Source: Thermococcus sp. M39
GTDB lineage: Archaea > Methanobacteriota_B > Thermococci > Thermococcales > Thermococcaceae
Reading direction: 5' to 3'
Length of the DNA stretch: 33,230 bases
Assembly (NCBI RefSeq): GCF_012027325.1
Contig: NZ_SNUG01000011.1
Location: forward strand, 1 to 33,230
The notes under the pieces were generated by a model that made no database searches, had not been told where the DNA came from, and saw only the letters and a program-made list of their open reading frames with translations. A program made the translations under genes and the position numbers. Shown here in pieces: positions 5,980-13,872 of the stretch (its first letter is position 1; each line of letters starts with the position of its first letter).

Positions 5980-6996
5980 GTGAAGAAATTTAATTTAGAG
6001 ATAATAGAGAACATCAACTGGAAAAAAGTAAGTTTAGCAATTCTGCTGATAGCATTCCTGTTCTTCTCTGCTTATAGTGTATTGGCATTTCAAAGAGAGC
6101 CCATAACTAGAACCACTAGAACTGTGGGGAGCTACACCCAAAAAGGAGTTTTTCAGCATAAAGCGTTCTTTTCAAATACATCACTTTATGGAAATGTAAA
6201 AAGCATGAAATATTACCCCAAAGACATAACCGAGTCAATATCAGGGGTTTATGTTTATACTTTCACGCCTGGAAAGGACATAACTGGAAAATACAAGCTT
6301 ACTATAGTTACAACGTATTACGTCTCAAAAGGTAAAGAAAAAATCATTCTTTGGGAGGAGACGCTCGTAGAGAGTGAAGGAGAGCTCGAAAACGGAATAA
6401 TGGGAGAAGCAATAAGCTTTAACTTAGCTGATCTGAACAAGAGGACAGAAGAAATCAAGAAGGGTCTTGGCATTAAGAGATTTTCAAAGGACACCAAGAT
6501 CATAGTTCAAGTTTCAGCCAGAGGAAATGTTAATGGAAAGAAAGTTTACGAGAAGTTTGAGCAGACAATTAATATGGTTGTGGATTCAACAAACGGGCTC
6601 ATATATTTCACGAACGAAGAAGCAGAGATAAAGAACAACTTAGTTGAGACAAATGTCAAGACAAACTTCTTGAGTCTTCTCGGGAAGCCAGTGAGCGTCA
6701 GCACAGCGAGAAAAGTATTTCCGCTTTTGGCGTTCCTAAGCACACTCCCAGTCTTCGGAATGATTTACACAGCAAAGGCAAACGCTCCAAAGGATAGACT
6801 CAAAGACTTGAGAAGATACATAATTGAAGGCGTTCCAAGTGATGTGGATAAGAAAATCACGCTCGCTACAGAAGATGATCTAAAGAAGACCTTTGAACTG
6901 ATTGATAAGCCTATACTGCACTACCAAGAAGATGATAGCGAAGTTTATGCAATTGTAGATGATGGAGTCCTCTACGAATACAGAAGGGAGTTTTAG
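5980..6996 (+). CDS. DUF5305-like membrane protein at the end of the fibre cluster
   Basis: The 338-residue protein has an N-terminal membrane helix (about 18-37), a large external beta-rich domain with TVGSYTQKGVFQHKAFF and VYTFTPGKDITGKYKLTIV, a second membrane helix near 245-262 and a cytoplasmic tail of about 75 residues ending YAIVDDGVLYEYRREF. This two-helix, sandwich layout fits the DUF5305 family I recall next to archaeal signal peptidases. GTG 5980 is preferred because GGAGG at 5967-5971 is eight bases upstream; ATG 5965 is the alternative. It may be an assembly factor or anchor for the fibres. A T-rich run at 5936-5949 separates it from the previous gene. Confidence 0.7.
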   Translation: MKKFNLEIIENINWKKVSLAILLIAFLFFSAYSVLAFQREPITRTTRTVGSYTQKGVFQHKAFFSNTSLYGNVKSMKYYPKDITESISGVYVYTFTPGKDITGKYKLTIVTTYYVSKGKEKIILWEETLVESEGELENGIMGEAISFNLADLNKRTEEIKKGLGIKRFSKDTKIIVQVSARGNVNGKKVYEKFEQTINMVVDSTNGLIYFTNEEAEIKNNLVETNVKTNFLSLLGKPVSVSTARKVFPLLAFLSTLPVFGMIYTAKANAPKDRLKDLRRYIIEGVPSDVDKKITLATEDDLKKTFELIDKPILHYQEDDSEVYAIVDDGVLYEYRREF

Positions 6997-7001
6997 GACT
7001 A

Positions 7002-7667
7002 TTAATGACCCAGGTCTTCGTTTAAGATTTCTTCAAACTTTTTTATCTCAATCTTCTCACTTTCTGCAAGTTCTTGGGGTATATCAACAACGTATTTTAC
7101 CTTATCGATTACGGCTAAATCTGAAGTTGCAACGATTTCAAATTTTTTAAGCTCAAAATCTACAGCATTTACAGTTTCTGCTGCTCCAGAAAGACCAACT
7201 CTTTCAATAATTTCATTTGTAAGCTTTGCCACCTCACCGCTTTTGCTGACAGGCTTGTCATAGAGAAAGATAACCCTTTTTGGGTTAAACTTAGATAAGA
7301 ACTTCAAGAGAAAAAATAGTATTTCTCCAGTTTTTTCACTAACTCTATATCCCCTCTGATACTTCAAATCTCTAACAAAGCCATCTTCGCAGAGTATCGC
7401 TTTTCCTTCGAGAACAGATTCTAAAGTTATTAAAACATTGAATCCATCAACAGCCAGGATTTTGCCATTTACGAAGTTGATTGGCTTCCTCTTCTTTTTT
7501 CTATATCCTATTTCTTTTTCACTAAAAACACATCTAGCCAAAAGGTGTCTGTCTTCCTTTTTCAATTTGTAGTGATTAGCTACAAAATTCAGAGCAACAC
7601 TTTTTCTATACCCTCTGTTGAGCAAATACTTCAAATCCAAATATGCCTCAAAAAGGGGAGAGGGCAT
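7002..7667 (-). CDS. DUF434 family protein
   Basis: The 221-residue soluble protein has an N-terminal helical part (YLDLKYLLNRGYRKSVALNFVANHY) and a core with AVDGFNVLITLESVL and LCEDGFVRD, matching my memory of the DUF434 (plus DUF5616) family of archaea. A third part has FLYDKPVSKSGEVAKL and AVDFELKK. The aspartates in VDGFN, EDGF and LYDKP could form an acidic, nuclease- or phosphatase-like site, but this is speculation. Its start overlaps the stop of the HD-domain gene by one base (TAATG), so the two are translated together and may share a substrate. Confidence 0.75.
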   Translation of the reverse strand: MPSPLFEAYLDLKYLLNRGYRKSVALNFVANHYKLKKEDRHLLARCVFSEKEIGYRKKKRKPINFVNGKILAVDGFNVLITLESVLEGKAILCEDGFVRDLKYQRGYRVSEKTGEILFFLLKFLSKFNPKRVIFLYDKPVSKSGEVAKLTNEIIERVGLSGAAETVNAVDFELKKFEIVATSDLAVIDKVKYVVDIPQELAESEKIEIKKFEEILNEDLGH

Positions 7668-8437
7668 TAAACCACCTTCTCCAGCAACTGATTCTCTGCA
7701 TGAATTCTAATCCTAACTTTTCCGCTCAACAGAGAGTTCTTAACTTTTTTAGTCAGAATTTCGTCAACTTGAAAGATCCCAGAGAGGTGCTTCATTTTGA
7801 CGTCTATAATTATTGGTGTCCTACTATCGCCTTCGCGTATTTCAACTTTCTCAATTGCAAGTGCTGAAACTGAGTGGATATCGACCTTATCTTTCTTGTG
7901 AACAAGCCTCGAACGGCCTTGCTCCATATCACAGCCATCAGCAACCGTAACGCAGCTTCCTTCAATTGTTGTGCACTGCGTTGCTTCGTCATGAGTATAG
8001 ATTGCATTTAATGTTAAAGCCTTTAAAAGCAGCCAGTCTGTTTTTTCAAACTCCTTAGCAAGCTCATCTATGATAGGTTCTGCTAAAATCGTGCTGAAAA
8101 GATAGTGGTTTTCACGGTGAATCATGTTTCCGATGTCATGGAACAAAGCACCAAATGCAACTATGAACTTGCTCCACTCAAAGGGCTTGCCGAGTTTTTC
8201 TGCTGTTGTTTGAACACCAAATTTTTTGAGTATTTTTAAGATCTCCAATGCTCTTCTAGCAGTTAAAAGAACATGAATGCTCCCATGGTCATTGAACTGA
8301 TAAACATTAAGAACAATGTAGTTTGTGGTGTTGAAGTAGTATTCATACTTCTCAAACGTTCGTTTAAACATCTCAAACAGCTGATCATTCTCCATAAGGG
8401 ATTTAATCTCACTCAAAAGCTGGCTTTTTTCGTACAT
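7667..8437 (-). CDS. HD-domain phosphohydrolase
   Basis: The 256-residue protein carries the HD-domain metal ligands: His51 in NDHGSIHV, His100-Asp101 in LFHDIGN, further histidines in IHRENHY, His149 in YTHDEA and Asp167 in VADGCDMEQGR. The fold is that of HD-type phosphohydrolases; a nucleotide or cyclic-nucleotide substrate is likely but not shown. ATG 8437 is chosen because GGTGAT lies five bases upstream; TTG 8443 is the alternative. It is the first gene of a coupled pair with the DUF434 gene and faces away from the lipoprotein gene across a 166-base A+T-rich spacer. Confidence 0.85.
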   Translation of the reverse strand: MYEKSQLLSEIKSLMENDQLFEMFKRTFEKYEYYFNTTNYIVLNVYQFNDHGSIHVLLTARRALEILKILKKFGVQTTAEKLGKPFEWSKFIVAFGALFHDIGNMIHRENHYLFSTILAEPIIDELAKEFEKTDWLLLKALTLNAIYTHDEATQCTTIEGSCVTVADGCDMEQGRSRLVHKKDKVDIHSVSALAIEKVEIREGDSRTPIIIDVKMKHLSGIFQVDEILTKKVKNSLLSGKVRIRIHAENQLLEKVV

Positions 8438-8603
8438 TTCCAATCACCTACTATTTTATGTTTTAGCCTTACAAATTTAAACATTTTTAAATCATTTCTA
8501 ACAAACTTGAAGTTTTTTAGAAAAGCATTAATAGTAGAACAACAAAGAATAATACATAAGCTACATGCCCGCTTTTGTTTCTTGTGGGTTTGGAGGGAAA
8601 AAT

Positions 8604-9653
8604 ATGGAAAAATATTCATTATTAGCTTTATTTTTAATAAGTTTAGTTTTTGTTAGTGGATGCATTGGGGGAGTTAAGGAAAAAGTAATAGAAGGAGCCA
8701 AGGAGAAAGTTGAGAGCGTTGCTGAGAGCTATTCTAAGAACCAAACATATACGGAGTCCCCTTCAGAGGATACTTCCACCGCTGAGGAGACAACAGAATA
8801 CGCAACTTGGACAGATCCATGGGATTTAACAAATCCCATAAAGATTGGTGGAGATAGCTACATCATAACTTACATCAAATACAAATTAAAAGTCAGAACA
8901 GAACAAGGCGGCGAAATTTATGAGTATGAAGTCGAAAAAAGGAGAGGAAAAACAAAAATCCACGTGTATGGGATAGAGATTGACTTTCAGACTGGAGAAA
9001 CCAAGAAAGTAGATTTGGGAGAATTTGAAGTCTATGAATACTATGGGAAAGTCGCACCAATCAAAGGAAAAGAGATGGACAAGCCGTTAGAAGTCATTTC
9101 ATGGAGCATAAATAGGAGCGATCTGCACTCCGAGTTTTTCGCTTATCCAGTCGTGATAGGCTTGGGTATAGGTGGGCCAGATATAGTAGGATTAAAGGTA
9201 GCCTATGGAGATAAGATCTACGAAGCCTACAACCCATTTGTCATTGAAAAGATGGACTACAATCCATACACAGAAGGAGACTTGGACTGGTACTGGGACA
9301 TATCAGATGTTGAAGACATGTACATAGCATTCTTTAGCATGGCTGGATTCGGAATTTGGGATGCTTTTACTGAAGAGAACCTCTATGAGAAATCAAGCGG
9401 TTCATGGGGCTACCTAAACTATCAGTACAACTACGAGATTGATCCAGATGGAACTGTGAAAGTTGGAGGAAAGAGCTTCAAAGTTTCAAATGTAAAGTGG
9501 AGTTACACGATTGGGGATACACAAGGACAAGGAAGAGCAGTATTAGCTGCAAACCTTCCAATTCCATTGGAAACAGAGGGTGTCTTTATAAGCCAAGGCA
9601 CGAACATCTATACATATATAAAGGTTGAAGATTTAGGGTTTGAAAAAATTTGA
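8604..9653 (+). CDS. Secreted lipoprotein, unknown function
   Basis: The 349-residue protein has a lipoprotein signal: a hydrophobic stretch followed by the lipobox VSGC. Next comes a Thr/Ser/Glu-rich linker (SPSEDTSTAEETTEYATWTD), common in Thermococcales surface lipoproteins, and a beta-rich region with many tyrosines and tryptophans. ATG 8604 is chosen because GGAGGG (8592-8597) precedes it and the lipobox then falls about 20 residues in; an upstream in-frame ATG at 8565 would put extra residues before the signal. I do not recognise the domain. It stands alone between the HD/DUF434 pair and DUF432. Confidence 0.75.
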   Translation: MEKYSLLALFLISLVFVSGCIGGVKEKVIEGAKEKVESVAESYSKNQTYTESPSEDTSTAEETTEYATWTDPWDLTNPIKIGGDSYIITYIKYKLKVRTEQGGEIYEYEVEKRRGKTKIHVYGIEIDFQTGETKKVDLGEFEVYEYYGKVAPIKGKEMDKPLEVISWSINRSDLHSEFFAYPVVIGLGIGGPDIVGLKVAYGDKIYEAYNPFVIEKMDYNPYTEGDLDWYWDISDVEDMYIAFFSMAGFGIWDAFTEENLYEKSSGSWGYLNYQYNYEIDPDGTVKVGGKSFKVSNVKWSYTIGDTQGQGRAVLAANLPIPLETEGVFISQGTNIYTYIKVEDLGFEKI

Positions 9654-9688
9654 GCAAACTTTAAATCTTTTCCTTCCTATTTTCTTTC

Positions 9689-10327
9689 ATGTTTGGAGAA
9701 TATGAGCTAAGAACAAGATTCATCAAAGTTTTTGACAAAAAGATTCACCTCACTGAAGAAACTGATGAAATTGTTGTTTATCGGAGAGATGAGATTAAAA
9801 GGATAATAAAGAAAGCTGACAGACTCAAAATTCTGCCCTCTCCAGCTATAGGTTATGGAGTCAAACTTCTAATGGTCAAGCTGAATGAACCGATAGCTGT
9901 CCCGCCCAAAGATGCAATTTCTGGATACATAGAGGTGCCGATAGAAGTTGATGTAAAAGTAGGAGATCTCACAATAGATCACTTCATCCTTGGAAAAGAG
10001 AAATATGCCCTTTATGGAACTGTAGATGTTGGTGTTATTACAAGATACCACAAAAGCAAATTTTATGTGAAAGAGCCCGATTCCGTGGGAATAGCCAAGG
10101 TCATTATCAGTAACCCTTCCAAGGAGTGGAAACTGATAGAGAGGATAGTTTTCCCGATAAAGGACAGCGTGATGTTTTATACCAAAGATAAAGCGTATTA
10201 CCCGCTTTTAATAGTTACTCTCAAGACTGCTGTTCCTGAAGTTAACAACACTGGGAAACCTCCGAAAGATGGATTAATCCCAACTAGGGAAGCATTATCA
10301 TTACCCAATTTCTTGATGAGGTGGTGA
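9689..10327 (+). CDS. DUF432 family protein
   Basis: The 212-residue protein is mostly beta-strand with no signal or membrane segment. It starts MFGEYELRTRFIKVFDKKIHL and contains GYGVKLLMVKLNEPIAVPP and HFILGKEKYALYGTVDVG, features I associate with DUF432. It lies immediately upstream of the mechanosensitive channel: its stop at 10325-10327 overlaps the GGTGGTG ribosome-binding site of that gene. This arrangement is recalled from other Thermococcales and suggests a cytoplasmic partner or modulator of the channel; the function is unproven. Confidence 0.72.
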   Translation: MFGEYELRTRFIKVFDKKIHLTEETDEIVVYRRDEIKRIIKKADRLKILPSPAIGYGVKLLMVKLNEPIAVPPKDAISGYIEVPIEVDVKVGDLTIDHFILGKEKYALYGTVDVGVITRYHKSKFYVKEPDSVGIAKVIISNPSKEWKLIERIVFPIKDSVMFYTKDKAYYPLLIVTLKTAVPEVNNTGKPPKDGLIPTREALSLPNFLMRW

Positions 10328-10329
10328 AA

Positions 10330-11397
10330 ATGGAGATTCCTATTAACACAACATCCCTGTTTTCCTCACTTCCTCTAGCCAACATAACTTTAACCTCGAT
10401 TATAAAGGCTGTTCTAATTTTAGCCATCGGCTTAATATTGGCGAACATTTTCAAAAAATGGATTATCAAGCTTTCAAGAGTAACGGAGTATGTATGGCTA
10501 ATCAATGAGGAAACCGCCGACATAGTTAACAAGCTGATCATGATAGTTGCCCTCATCTATGCTTTAGATACCCTTGGGATTCTCTCAATTGAAATAGCTG
10601 GAACAACGCTGAGCAACATAATAGCAGCTTCTCTCGTCTTCTACTTCTTATATTTGATTGCAAAGAAATCAAAGGACTATCTTTTAATGAGCGGGGCAAA
10701 GAAGGGCAATCTGCCAGAGGTTCAGCTTAAAGCTAAGCTCTTCTACTACTCTCTCCTCCTCATTGCACTCCTCATATCACTCAACATAGCTGGCTTCACT
10801 GGAAAGCTCACGACCCTAATGGTTGCTGGAGGAATAACTGGTATAGTCTTGGGTTTTTCTGCTCAAACTGTAATAGCAAACTTCATCTCCGGCATATTTA
10901 TGTACTTTGATAAACCATTGAAGATAGGTGATCCTGTTGAAGTTGCTGGCTATTCTGGAGTTGTCAATGACATAAGGATTCTCTCTACGAGGATAAGGAC
11001 TTGGGACGGAACTTTAGTCAGAATTCCAAATGAGAAAATATTTAACAGTGAGATAAGGAATCTACAGAAATATCCAGCGAGAAGGGTTGACGTGCTCATA
11101 GGAATAGCGTACAAAGAGGATATAAGCAGAGCTATTGAAGTTATAAAGAAAACTCTAGAGGAGATGCCCCTTGTTCTGGCTGAACCAGAGCCAGCAGTGT
11201 ATGTTAATGAGCTAGCAGAAAGCAGCGTTAACATATATGTCAAAGCATGGGCTCCAAGTGAGAAGTGGTTTGACGTGAGAAGTACCGTCTTGCAGAAGAT
11301 TAAGGAAGCTCTAGAAAGAGAGGGTATTGAAATCCCATTCCCACAGCGTGTCAACTGGTTCGCAGAGGAGCTTAGAGTAAAAGTTGAGAAAGAGTAA
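10330..11397 (+). CDS. MscS-family mechanosensitive ion channel
   Basis: The 355-residue protein has four to five membrane helices in its first 170 residues. The pore-lining MscS helix follows, with the Gly/Ala pattern VAGGITGIVLGFSAQTVIANF, then the conserved FDKPLKIGDPVEVAGYSGVV at the start of the beta domain and IRTWDGTLVRIPN. The C-terminal alpha/beta domain ends with PFPQRVNWF, typical of the family. It releases solutes on osmotic down-shock. ATG 10330 is preferred because GGTGGTG is just upstream; GTG 10321 is the alternative. It forms an operon with DUF432. The tRNA-Tyr promoter starts right at its stop codon. Confidence 0.93.
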   Translation: MEIPINTTSLFSSLPLANITLTSIIKAVLILAIGLILANIFKKWIIKLSRVTEYVWLINEETADIVNKLIMIVALIYALDTLGILSIEIAGTTLSNIIAASLVFYFLYLIAKKSKDYLLMSGAKKGNLPEVQLKAKLFYYSLLLIALLISLNIAGFTGKLTTLMVAGGITGIVLGFSAQTVIANFISGIFMYFDKPLKIGDPVEVAGYSGVVNDIRILSTRIRTWDGTLVRIPNEKIFNSEIRNLQKYPARRVDVLIGIAYKEDISRAIEVIKKTLEEMPLVLAEPEPAVYVNELAESSVNIYVKAWAPSEKWFDVRSTVLQKIKEALEREGIEIPFPQRVNWFAEELRVKVEKE

Positions 11398-11398
11398 A

Positions 11399-11409
11399 GT
11401 TTATAAATC
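11399..11409 (+). promoter_or_regulatory. TATA box for tRNA-Tyr
   Basis: GTTTATAAATC starts two bases after the mscS stop codon and lies about 43 bases before the mature tRNA-Tyr 5' end, leaving a 5' leader of perhaps 15-20 bases to be removed. Confidence 0.55.
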
Positions 11410-11446
11410 TAGCACAAACACTATACGATGGGCTGGGCTGTAGGGT

Positions 11447-11524
11447 CCCGCGGTAGCCTAGCCTGGGAGTGGCGGCGGACTGTAGATCCGCAGGTCCCCG
11501 GTTCAAATCCGGGCCGCGGGACCA
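11447..11524 (+). tRNA. tRNA-Tyr (anticodon GTA)
   Basis: Acceptor CCCGCGG (11447-11453) pairs with CCGCGGG (11514-11520), then discriminator A11521 and an encoded CCA. The C1:G72 pair is the identity element expected for archaeal tRNA-Tyr. The anticodon stem GCGGA/TCCGC encloses CTGTAGA, with GTA at 11482-11484. T arm CCCGG-TTCAAAT-CCGGG. No intron is present. Confidence 0.96.
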
Positions 11525-11721
11525 CCAGAACTCTATTAGTATAGTACTCATTTCTTCTCCTAGGAAAGCCATTCTGGGTAAATTTGTTAATGAATTTCGA
11601 CTTATTGAGCGCAAGCTCTCCGTAACTATGGGATAATATCGGGTGTTATGTCCCACTGTTCATTTTCCCTGCACGTAAAATTATGCTAGAATTCAATCCA
11701 AGGTTTTAATAAAGAAAAGCG

Positions 11722-12273
11722 CTACGGCTTTCGTATTTTAAATGTAAATACCCCATTTTTTCTAGCTCCCACTATTGCGTAGTATTTCTTATCGGACTTC
11801 AGTTCATCTGCAAGATCCTCATACCTCTTTGTTACCCTTAAATATAGCTCGTCTATATCCTTAATGTTCCTAATAACAGGTCTCCCTCCTTTAGGCGAGG
11901 TTTTTATCTTGACTATGGTTTTAGAACGCAGAATACCCCTCCTCTTTTCAGCTGCAAGCTTCCCCTGATAGACACGCCCTTCTTTGTCTACCATTATGAA
12001 ACTCACACCTCTTGGAAGTGCTCCATCCTCATAGTACTCCACCGCAGTTTTAACTTTCACCCTCACAGCATGTTTAACGAGAACCTTGGTGTTCCGACGG
12101 TCTTTAGGAGTGATGTTGTAGCCAAAGTCTGAGAAAGGCATTTTGATAAAGTTTACACCTTTTCCAAGCTTGATGTCCCTCTCAAACTCTTTTTGAAACC
12201 ATGTTGAAAACTCCTTCACCGCTACATAGAAAGCTGGTGCTCCAAACAACATTGCAGTAAATGGATCTGGCAT
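11722..12273 (-). CDS. Conserved hypothetical protein
   Basis: The 183-residue soluble, basic protein starts MPDPFTAMLFGAPAFYVAVK and has central beta-rich stretches (NTKVLVKHAVRVKVKTAVEY, GVSFIMVDKEGRVYQGKLA). The start at 12273 is chosen because GGTGGTTGG precedes it closely; an upstream in-frame ATG at 12309 has no such site. It is a single gene with a TATA-like motif upstream on the minus strand. I do not recognise the family. The many basic residues in KDRRNTKV and AAEKRRGILRSK would allow nucleic-acid binding, but there is no specific motif. Confidence 0.6.
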   Translation of the reverse strand: MPDPFTAMLFGAPAFYVAVKEFSTWFQKEFERDIKLGKGVNFIKMPFSDFGYNITPKDRRNTKVLVKHAVRVKVKTAVEYYEDGALPRGVSFIMVDKEGRVYQGKLAAEKRRGILRSKTIVKIKTSPKGGRPVIRNIKDIDELYLRVTKRYEDLADELKSDKKYYAIVGARKNGVFTFKIRKP

Positions 12274-12423
12274 CTGCCAACCACCAGATAGAAAATATTT
12301 CTTAATCAAGTTATAAATCTAACGAACGAAATAAAAAGTAAAATGAAGATGCTCCCAACACTATTTTCATCACTGCCAAAAATTTTTTAATAGCTATTGT
12401 GATGTTAAATTAAGGTGTTTAAA

Positions 12424-12879
12424 ATGAAGAGCTTCCTCACTGAACAACAGATTAGAATATTACAGCTTAGAGCCAAAGGCTTAAAGCAGAGTGAAATAGC
12501 CGAGCTTTTAGGCACAAGTAGAGCTAATGTCAGCATTCTTGAGCACAGAGCCTTGGAAAAGATTGAGAAAGCTAGAAACACCCTTATCATCTGGGAGCAG
12601 ATAAATTCAAAGATTAGCATCGAAGTGAAAAAAGGCGAAGACATCTTCACAATCCCAGATAAGCTGTTCAAGAAAGCTGATGAGCTTAAAATCAAAGTTC
12701 CTTACAGCACAGCTGAAATAATAGCTTTTCTTGTTGAGCATGCTCCCATAGACGACAGAATTGCGAAGAGGGACTTCACACTTTTCTTGGATGCCCAAGA
12801 CAGGCTTAAAATAAGTGAGTGCCTACTTGAGGATATTGATGAGATACGGAAGAACTACAGAAGTGAAAATCCCATTTAA
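12424..12879 (+). CDS. Tfx-family DNA-binding protein
   Basis: The 151-residue protein has an N-terminal sigma-like helix-turn-helix: FLTEQQIRILQLRAKGLKQSEIAELLGTSRANVSILEHRA, then a short linker and an alpha/beta C-terminal domain (SISIEVKKGEDIFTIPDKLF and beyond). This matches the archaeal Tfx family, named for a molybdenum-enzyme activator in a methanogen; the target here is unknown. ATG 12424 is chosen over GTG 12415 because GGTG (12414-12417) then serves as ribosome-binding site. Its last 57 bases overlap the lrgB-like gene tail to tail, so the two transcripts are antisense to each other there. Confidence 0.88.
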   Translation: MKSFLTEQQIRILQLRAKGLKQSEIAELLGTSRANVSILEHRALEKIEKARNTLIIWEQINSKISIEVKKGEDIFTIPDKLFKKADELKIKVPYSTAEIIAFLVEHAPIDDRIAKRDFTLFLDAQDRLKISECLLEDIDEIRKNYRSENPI

Positions 12880-13497
12880 TGCCATCGCCAATCCGCTGAC
12901 TGCTCCAGCAAGCTCATCATCAAGGATTATCCTAGCAGTTCCCAAGCCATGAGAAGTAACCCCCATGGCCAATCCTCTCGCCACCTTATCTTTAACCCTA
13001 GCCAGATTTAACACTTCAACACCAATAGCATTCCCCATTATTCCAGTCAAAATAACGAGAACAGCTGTTAAAGCTGGTATGCCTCCTATTTTCTCACTAA
13101 CTCCAATCGCTATTGCTGTAGTTATGCTCTTAGGAGCAATGCTGAGCAGAACTATTTCTTCTGCTCCCAAAAGCTTTGCAACATAAAATGCGCTCAAAAT
13201 TGCTAGAGTTCCTCCAAAGGCTATCCCAATTCCTATCTCACGAGCATAAGCTTTAATAATGTCTCTCTGCTTGTATAAGGGAATAGCTAAGCTAACAACC
13301 GCTGGGCCAAGAAGAAAACTCAGTATTTGTGCGCTTTCCATGTAAGTCTGATAGCTTATGTTAAAAGTCTTTAAAATTATAGCAATTGAGAGTATCGAGA
13401 GAAGAACGGGATTCAAGTAGAAAGCCCTCTTTTTCTGGTAGAGCTTTGAGAATAAGTAGAATAAGGCTAGAGTTAGAAAGATTCCAAAGCTGTTCAT
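12823..13497 (-). CDS. LrgB/CidB-family membrane protein
   Basis: The 224-residue integral membrane protein has about seven hydrophobic segments and the LrgB-family features SIAPKSITTAIAIGVSEKIGG, ILTGIMGN and VTSHGLGTARI. In bacteria LrgAB/CidAB pairs act in cell-lysis control, and related proteins export pyruvate or glycolate; an export or overflow-metabolism role seems likelier in an archaeon. Its start overlaps the stop of the CidA-like gene by four bases. Its 3' end overlaps the convergent tfx gene by 57 bases. Confidence 0.9.
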   Translation of the reverse strand: MNSFGIFLTLALFYLFSKLYQKKRAFYLNPVLLSILSIAIILKTFNISYQTYMESAQILSFLLGPAVVSLAIPLYKQRDIIKAYAREIGIGIAFGGTLAILSAFYVAKLLGAEEIVLLSIAPKSITTAIAIGVSEKIGGIPALTAVLVILTGIMGNAIGVEVLNLARVKDKVARGLAMGVTSHGLGTARIILDDELAGAVSGLAMALNGIFTSVVLPYLINILK

Positions 13498-13835
13498 TTT
13501 CTTTCCCTCCTTAAGAATTCAACAAGCTTAGCTGTCAGAACCATTGTTACGAAGAAGCTCACTATTAAAGCTACAAAAATTGGCACTGCTTGGCTTTTGA
13601 TTAACCCCCAATATAAAACTATACCGACTCCGGGAGGAATGAACATTATGCTCATGTTCCTCACTAACAGCTCCGCCTCTTTCTCAACATCTTCAAGCCT
13701 AACAACGTTGAAAACCAACGCTAAAGTGAGGAGAATCATCCCTACAACGTTGCCAGGAATCGGGAGACTTAAGATCCTAACCAAGACTTCGCCTAGAAAG
13801 AGAAAGCCAAAAATTATAGCTAATCCCTTATACAT
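13494..13835 (-). CDS. CidA/LrgA-family holin-like membrane protein
   Basis: The 113-residue protein has four hydrophobic segments and the CidA/LrgA signature PIPGNVVGMILL, then LLVRNMSIMFIPPGVGIV. It pairs with LrgB in the membrane. A TATA box TTTTTATATCC at about 13861-13871 on the minus strand lies only about 30 bases before the ATG, giving a very short leader, with GATGAG as a possible weak ribosome-binding site. The promoter sits right after the stop of the isomerase gene, so the pair is probably a separate unit. Confidence 0.9.
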   Translation of the reverse strand: MYKGLAIIFGFLFLGEVLVRILSLPIPGNVVGMILLTLALVFNVVRLEDVEKEAELLVRNMSIMFIPPGVGIVLYWGLIKSQAVPIFVALIVSFFVTMVLTAKLVEFLRRERK

Positions 13836-13872
13836 GGCTCATCAGAATAAATTAAGAAAGGGGATATAAAAA

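Noticed and set aside
10950-11354. Minus-strand open frame within mscS
   Set aside because: It is antisense to a well-conserved channel domain and has no start signal.
11372-11656. Minus-strand open frame covering tRNA-Tyr
   Set aside because: It contains the antisense of the tRNA; the coding appearance comes from the G+C-rich tRNA.
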